DNA from: JBLHKW01 sp047618565
GTDB taxonomy: Bacteria > Planctomycetota > UBA1135 > GCA-002686595
NCBI GenBank assembly: GCA_047618565.1
Contig: JBLHKW010000048.1
Location: forward strand, 1-32,690
Length of the DNA: 32,690 nt
Reading direction: 5' to 3'
Positions 29,476 through 32,690 of the stretch are shown here, piece after piece (positions within the stretch are counted from its first letter, which is position 1; every line of letters starts with the position of its first letter). The translations under genes and the position numbers were made by a program. The notes beneath the pieces were generated by a model. That model had not been told where the DNA came from. It did not search any database and saw nothing but the letters and a program-made list of their open reading frames with translations.

Positions 29476-30810
29476 TCAGAACTTGGTCATGATGATCACG
29501 ATCAACGCCACCAGTGCCAGTAACGCAGCGGCGACCACCCAGGTCCGTCTCTGCTCGCGGCGCAGGCCGCCGCTGATCTCCAGGTACTTGGCCTGTTCGA
29601 GTGCGTCGACCCATTGTTTGACCGTCAGGGGCTCGGGCGAGAGCAGCAGGGTCTCACCGAGTTGCTGATCGCTGGCGACGGCCATCTTCGACGCACTGGA
29701 CTCCGCGGACGCCGTGATCGTGCCGTTCTCGACCAGCAGCTGCGCCGCGAGCTTCTGGCGTTTTTCGGGGATCTTGACGCCGTCGGGGTCGATCTCGACC
29801 ACGAAGAGCGCATCGACGGGCCCGAAGCGCATGTGCGCGTTGGACTTGAGTTCCTGCGGCGCTCCGGCGGCGAGCAGCTGGCCATCGAGGTAGGTGTGGT
29901 TACGACTACCTTCGTCCTTGAGAAAAAAGCGGCTCTCGGCGGACTTGAAGAGGATGGTCGCGTGGGGCGTGGAGATTGCAGGGTGCGTCAGGCGGCACTG
30001 AGATTCCTTGCTGCGCCCGATTGCGAACGTCGCCGTGGTGATCGCGTCCACGCGGCGATCCATCTGGCTGGCGATCACAATCCGTGCACGCGCCGCCTTG
30101 AGACTTCCGTCGGCCGCCAGCTTGGCGTGCAGGCCCGAGCCTCCGCCGGCGCCAAAGTCGATGGTGCCCTCGTAGTCGCCGACCTCAGCGTTAGCCGCCG
30201 TCTGGGCTGCTTCCGGAGCGGGAGCAGGAGCAGGAGCAGGAGCAGGTGCAGGAGCAGGTGCAGGTGCAGGTGCAGGTGCAGGTGCAGGAGCAGGAGCAGG
30301 AGCAGGTGCAGGTGCAGGTGCAGGTGCGTCGTCAGGCCTCAGCAGCGTTGCGTCGAGGTCGTCGAGGAAGCCCGCCTGGGTGGCGGCATTGTCATGCGCA
30401 GCGCCCGTTGGATCGGGGTTGTTCGCCGCCGTCGCCTGGCTGTCCGGTCGCGGGACTGGCAGGGTCGCCTCCGAGGGCGGATCGACCATGGCCGTCTTGG
30501 GGAGAACGTGCGGGCCGCGCACCTCGACGAACGTCCGTCCCATCTGGACCACGGTGCCCGGTGTGAGCACGTGGGTCTGCCCCTTGCCGAGCGTCGGGCC
30601 GCCGCTGATGTGGGTCTTGTTCTCGCTACCGAGGTCCTCGACCAGCGCCTGCCCGTCCTTCTCGATGACGCGTGCGTGGTTGCCCGAGACGGTGGCGTCG
30701 TTCAGGACGCAGTTGCAGCTCGAGCTACGCCCGAACACGATATCCGTTGAAAACGGAACCGTGTGGCTGCTCTGCCCACTTTGCGAGATGACCAGTATCC
30801 AGTCCTTCAT
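29476..30810 (-). CDS. Tail-anchored protein with two FHA domains and an Ala-Pro linker
   Basis: A 444-residue protein. FHA domain 1 is at about residues 24-85 (VFGRSSSCNCVL, VSGNHARV, DLGSENKTHI) and FHA domain 2 at about 265-330 (FAIGRSKESQCRL, ISTPHATILF, DEGSRNHTYLDG). Both keep the Gly-Arg, Ser/Thr-x-x-His and Asn residues that make the phosphothreonine pocket. They are joined by a low-complexity linker with (Ala-Pro)19, encoded by a hexanucleotide repeat. The C-terminus is a single hydrophobic helix (VVAAALLALVALIVIIM) with a short KF tail, a tail anchor. The protein would hold two phosphopeptide readers at the inner membrane, perhaps to assemble phosphorylated partners around the redox complex. 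It has no catalytic motif. It follows the reductase gene by 24 bp. Confidence 0.9.
   Translation of the reverse strand: MKDWILVISQSGQSSHTVPFSTDIVFGRSSSCNCVLNDATVSGNHARVIEKDGQALVEDLGSENKTHISGGPTLGKGQTHVLTPGTVVQMGRTFVEVRGPHVLPKTAMVDPPSEATLPVPRPDSQATAANNPDPTGAAHDNAATQAGFLDDLDATLLRPDDAPAPAPAPAPAPAPAPAPAPAPAPAPAPAPAPAPAPAPEAAQTAANAEVGDYEGTIDFGAGGGSGLHAKLAADGSLKAARARIVIASQMDRRVDAITTATFAIGRSKESQCRLTHPAISTPHATILFKSAESRFFLKDEGSRNHTYLDGQLLAAGAPQELKSNAHMRFGPVDALFVVEIDPDGVKIPEKRQKLAAQLLVENGTITASAESSASKMAVASDQQLGETLLLSPEPLTVKQWVDALEQAKYLEISGGLRREQRRTWVVAAALLALVALIVIIMTKF
30215..30328 (-). repeat. Hexanucleotide tandem repeat, 19 units, encoding (Ala-Pro)n
   Basis: Nineteen uninterrupted six-base units of two types, GGAGCA and GGTGCA on the plus strand (AGGAGC/AGGTGC reading coding as Ala-Pro). 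The types occur in blocks (A-type, alternating, five T-type, three A-type, four T-type), a pattern expected from slippage or unequal exchange. Because units are six bases, length changes keep the reading frame and only alter the distance between the two FHA domains. Confidence 0.9.
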
Positions 30811-30834
30811 GGCGTTCGTAATCTCGGGTATCGG

Positions 30835-32415
30835 TCAGGCCTCGAGCTCGACGTCCGTGCAGGGGAAAGCCACGCATGAGAGGATCCAGCCTTCGGCGCG
30901 CTCGTCATCCTCCAAGTCCGGATCGTCCATCTCCACTTTTCCGGACGTGCACTTCACGCGGCAGGTGCCGCAGGAACCCGTGCGGCACGAGTAGTCGATC
31001 TCGATGCCGTTGGCCTCTGCAAGTTCGAGCAAATCCGAGGAGCCGTCCGTGACGACCTCCTTGTTCGAGGTGCTGAAGCGCACCTTGTGGCCCTTCGTGG
31101 ATCCTGAATCGGTCGCGACGGGCGCAGCGGCTTCTGCACTCGCTGCCGCGGGCACGGGGGCCGCGACCGCTGGTACGGCAGGCGCTGCAGCCACGGGCGG
31201 AGCAATGATGGTTCCCGTCTTGGGCACGTCGCGCGGCTCGACCTTGACGTTCTTTGCTACACGACCTGCACCGAAGCTCTCGGTGTGCAGGTTGGCGAGC
31301 GGGAAGTCGAGGGACTTCAAGCATTCCTTCACGCAGTCCATGAAGCCCGCGGGGCCGCACATGAAAATGTGGCGGTCGAGGATGTCAGGGCAGATGAGCC
31401 GTAGCTGGTCCACGTTGACGCGTCCGGTAAGGCCTGTCCACGGTTCCGGACCGGCGCTGCTGCTGACCGAGATGGAGACCCGGAACGCGCTGTGGCGAGA
31501 GGACATCAGCTCGAGCTCGCGACGGTAGACGACATCGATCGGCGAGCGATAGCACGCGAACATGTTCACATCCACGTCGGCCGAGGTGTCGACGATCCAG
31601 CGGCACATCGACATGACGGGCGTGATGCCGCTGCCGGCGCCGATGCAGAGGATCTTCTGGGACGGGTAGTTGAAGCACGAGAACTTCCCGGCCGGCCCCT
31701 GAACGTTGATCTCGTCGCCCAGCTTGAGGTTGTCGGAGAGCCAGTTCGATACGAGACCTCCGGGAACGCGCTTCACGGTGATCTCGATCGTGTGCGGTCT
31801 CGAGGGACTGGAGGACATCGTGTACGAGCGCTTGATCGGCTTGCCGTCGATCTCGAGCCTCAGGGTCACGAACTGGCCCGGCAGGTAGGAGAACAGGATG
31901 GGGTCCTTGCCGACCATCCTGAAGGTCTTGACGTCGTGCGTCTCCTCGATGATGTCGGCGACCTGCAGGACCGTCTTGCCCTTGGTCCAGATGGGGATCT
32001 GTTCGCGCTGTTCCACCAGGTGCGTGAGCAGCAGGCCTGCCTCGGGTGCCTTTTCGAGCAGGATGCTGGCGCTCGGTGCGGGGGCTGGCGCAGGCGCGGC
32101 TGCGGGCACCTCACTCACCTCGATGTCGAAGTGCAGTTCGAACGGAGAGATCGAGGCGATGGCACCGTTCTTGACGACTGCCGGTTGCTCGGGCTTCAGC
32201 TTCGTGCCGTTGAGCAGTGTTCCGTTCAGGCTCTTTCGGTCCGTCAGGAAGTAGTCGCTACCATTCCTCGTGATCTCTGCATGGAAGCGGGATAGCTGGA
32301 TGTCCTCGAGCTGGACGTCCGTGTCCTTGTGCCGACCGATCGTCATCGGACCCGCGGTGAGCGGGATCTCCTGAAGCAGGACCCCTTGCTTGAAGATTCT
32401 GAGCTGCTCTTTCAC
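30835..32415 (-). CDS. FHA domain - FAD/NAD(P)H reductase - [2Fe-2S] ferredoxin fusion
   Basis: A 526-residue cytosolic protein. An FHA domain spans about residues 22-95 (MTIGRHKDTDVQL, LSRFHAEI, SLNGTLLNG). A short Pro-Ala linker is followed by a ferredoxin-NADP reductase module: FAD motif RSYTMSSSP (197-205), NAD(P) motif GAGSGITP (259-266) and the terminal MCGPAGF (352-358). After a 40-residue Ala-Pro-Val linker comes a plant-type [2Fe-2S] ferredoxin with C477, C482, C485 and C514. The reductase-plus-ferredoxin order matches Hcr/phenol-hydroxylase-reductase types; the FHA addition is unusual. It likely oxidises NAD(P)H and feeds electrons to the operon's other proteins. The start is a GTG at 32415 with GGAG seven bases upstream. 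It is the first gene of the five-gene operon. Confidence 0.93.
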   Translation of the reverse strand: MKEQLRIFKQGVLLQEIPLTAGPMTIGRHKDTDVQLEDIQLSRFHAEITRNGSDYFLTDRKSLNGTLLNGTKLKPEQPAVVKNGAIASISPFELHFDIEVSEVPAAAPAPAPAPSASILLEKAPEAGLLLTHLVEQREQIPIWTKGKTVLQVADIIEETHDVKTFRMVGKDPILFSYLPGQFVTLRLEIDGKPIKRSYTMSSSPSRPHTIEITVKRVPGGLVSNWLSDNLKLGDEINVQGPAGKFSCFNYPSQKILCIGAGSGITPVMSMCRWIVDTSADVDVNMFACYRSPIDVVYRRELELMSSRHSAFRVSISVSSSAGPEPWTGLTGRVNVDQLRLICPDILDRHIFMCGPAGFMDCVKECLKSLDFPLANLHTESFGAGRVAKNVKVEPRDVPKTGTIIAPPVAAAPAVPAVAAPVPAAASAEAAAPVATDSGSTKGHKVRFSTSNKEVVTDGSSDLLELAEANGIEIDYSCRTGSCGTCRVKCTSGKVEMDDPDLEDDERAEGWILSCVAFPCTDVELEA

Positions 32416-32459
32416 GAATTCTCCATTGGGCGAGGCCAGGCGAGGTGAGAGGGGCCGAA

Positions 32460-32487
32460 ATTATATCGGCGCGCCGGCTCGTTTCAA
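32460..32487 (-). promoter_or_regulatory. Strong candidate sigma-70 promoter of the FHA redox operon
   Basis: On the minus strand TTGAAA (-35, plus coordinates 32482-32487) and a perfect TATAAT (-10, 32460-32465) are separated by 16 bases. The leader to the GTG at 32415 is about 35-40 bases and includes GGAG. This is the best promoter match in the window. Confidence 0.72.
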
Positions 32488-32516
32488 TCGGCGCACGGGC
32501 TGAGTGCGCCGATTGA
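32484..32516. promoter_or_regulatory. 12-bp perfect inverted repeat over the -35 box, putative operator
   Basis: TCAATCGGCGCA and TGCGCCGATTGA are exact inverted copies with a 9-base spacer. The arm nearer the gene overlaps the -35 box and the other arm extends upstream. The position fits either a repressor blocking RNA polymerase or an activator contacting it. The arms do not resemble an FNR or CRP half-site. Confidence 0.62.
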
Positions 32517-32567
32517 GCGGCATGCTGGAGGCGGAGATGGCCTGGCAGCCCGTCGGAGAAGGCCTGC

Positions 32568-32690
32568 TAGCAGCCCGCCCTAAAAACTCCCTACTCGACT
32601 TCGCCCTCTCCGCCGCCGCTGCGTCGTGCTCGTCGAGCCGTGCTCAGCGGCCCTACAGGGCCGCCTCCGCCGTCTCGACTTCGCACTCCT
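32568..32690. repeat. Partial repeat element, cut by the window edge
   Basis: The segment begins TAGCAGCCCG, identical to the outer ten bases of one end of the 24473-24635 element, followed by AAAAACTCCC. It then contains a perfect hairpin GCGGCCCT-AC-AGGGCCGC (32647-32664) and a 15-bp direct repeat CTCGACTTCGC[C/A]CTC at 32594 and 32674. No ORF is convincing. It may be the end of a larger mobile or repeat element continuing past the window. Confidence 0.5.

Noticed and set aside
30215..30328. CRISPR-like array
   Set aside because: Units are 6 bp, contiguous and in frame within a coding region; there are no spacers.
29614..30750. 378-codon plus-strand open frame with Ser-Arg/Cys-Arg runs
   Set aside because: The runs are only the other-strand reading of the (Ala-Pro)19 hexamer repeat.

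Overview
The window is 32.7 kb of GC-rich bacterial chromosome with no tRNA, rRNA, CRISPR array, phage gene or complete insertion sequence that I can support. The organism is a diderm: it has an Mla-type lipid transport set, several lipoproteins, an outer-membrane beta-barrel and periplasmic multihaem cytochromes. The fused SecD-SecF, the many FHA domains and the multihaem proteins would fit Planctomycetota or a neighbouring phylum, but no marker here settles the phylum and this placement is inference.

Positions 1-18,630 are mostly housekeeping. They hold the 3' end of nadB (L-aspartate oxidase), hflX, a LysM protein, a fused secDF, rplS and trmD on the minus strand, and riboflavin synthase (ribE). 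A minus-strand Mla-like block (MCE protein, ATPase, permease) follows, then a lipoprotein with repeated Trp-Pro motifs and an STT3/AglB-like oligosaccharyltransferase. On the plus strand come trpS, two lipoproteins and dtd (the last three overlapping or nearly so), and an HU-family gene with a proline-rich tail.

Positions 18,700-32,520 form an electron-transfer island, the most interesting part. A plus-strand set encodes a 5-haem cytochrome c lipoprotein, an outer-membrane beta-barrel and a 17-haem cytochrome c, a composition like porin-cytochrome conduits. Facing it is a tightly spaced five-gene minus-strand operon: (1) an FHA - FAD/NAD(P) reductase - [2Fe-2S] ferredoxin fusion; (2) a tail-anchored protein with two FHA domains joined by an (Ala-Pro)19 linker; (3) a membrane protein with two H-X13-H helices, which looks like a di-haem cytochrome b; (4) two cyclic-nucleotide-binding-fold domains fused to a four-cluster [4Fe-4S] ferredoxin; (5) a cytosolic FHA domain joined by one membrane helix to a periplasmic 15-haem cytochrome c. 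My inference is a complete NAD(P)H-to-periplasm-to-outer-membrane electron path whose cytosolic parts are built around phosphothreonine-binding FHA modules. That combination is not one I recognise as described.

The island's regulatory and repeat DNA is also notable. There is a near-consensus promoter with a 12-bp perfect inverted repeat over its -35 box (operon 2), an 18-bp palindrome between promoter and ribosome binding site (5-haem gene), and small inverted-repeat elements at 22121-22248 and 24473-24635 that abut or supply the stop codons of neighbouring genes. A related repeat end is cut off by the right edge of the window.
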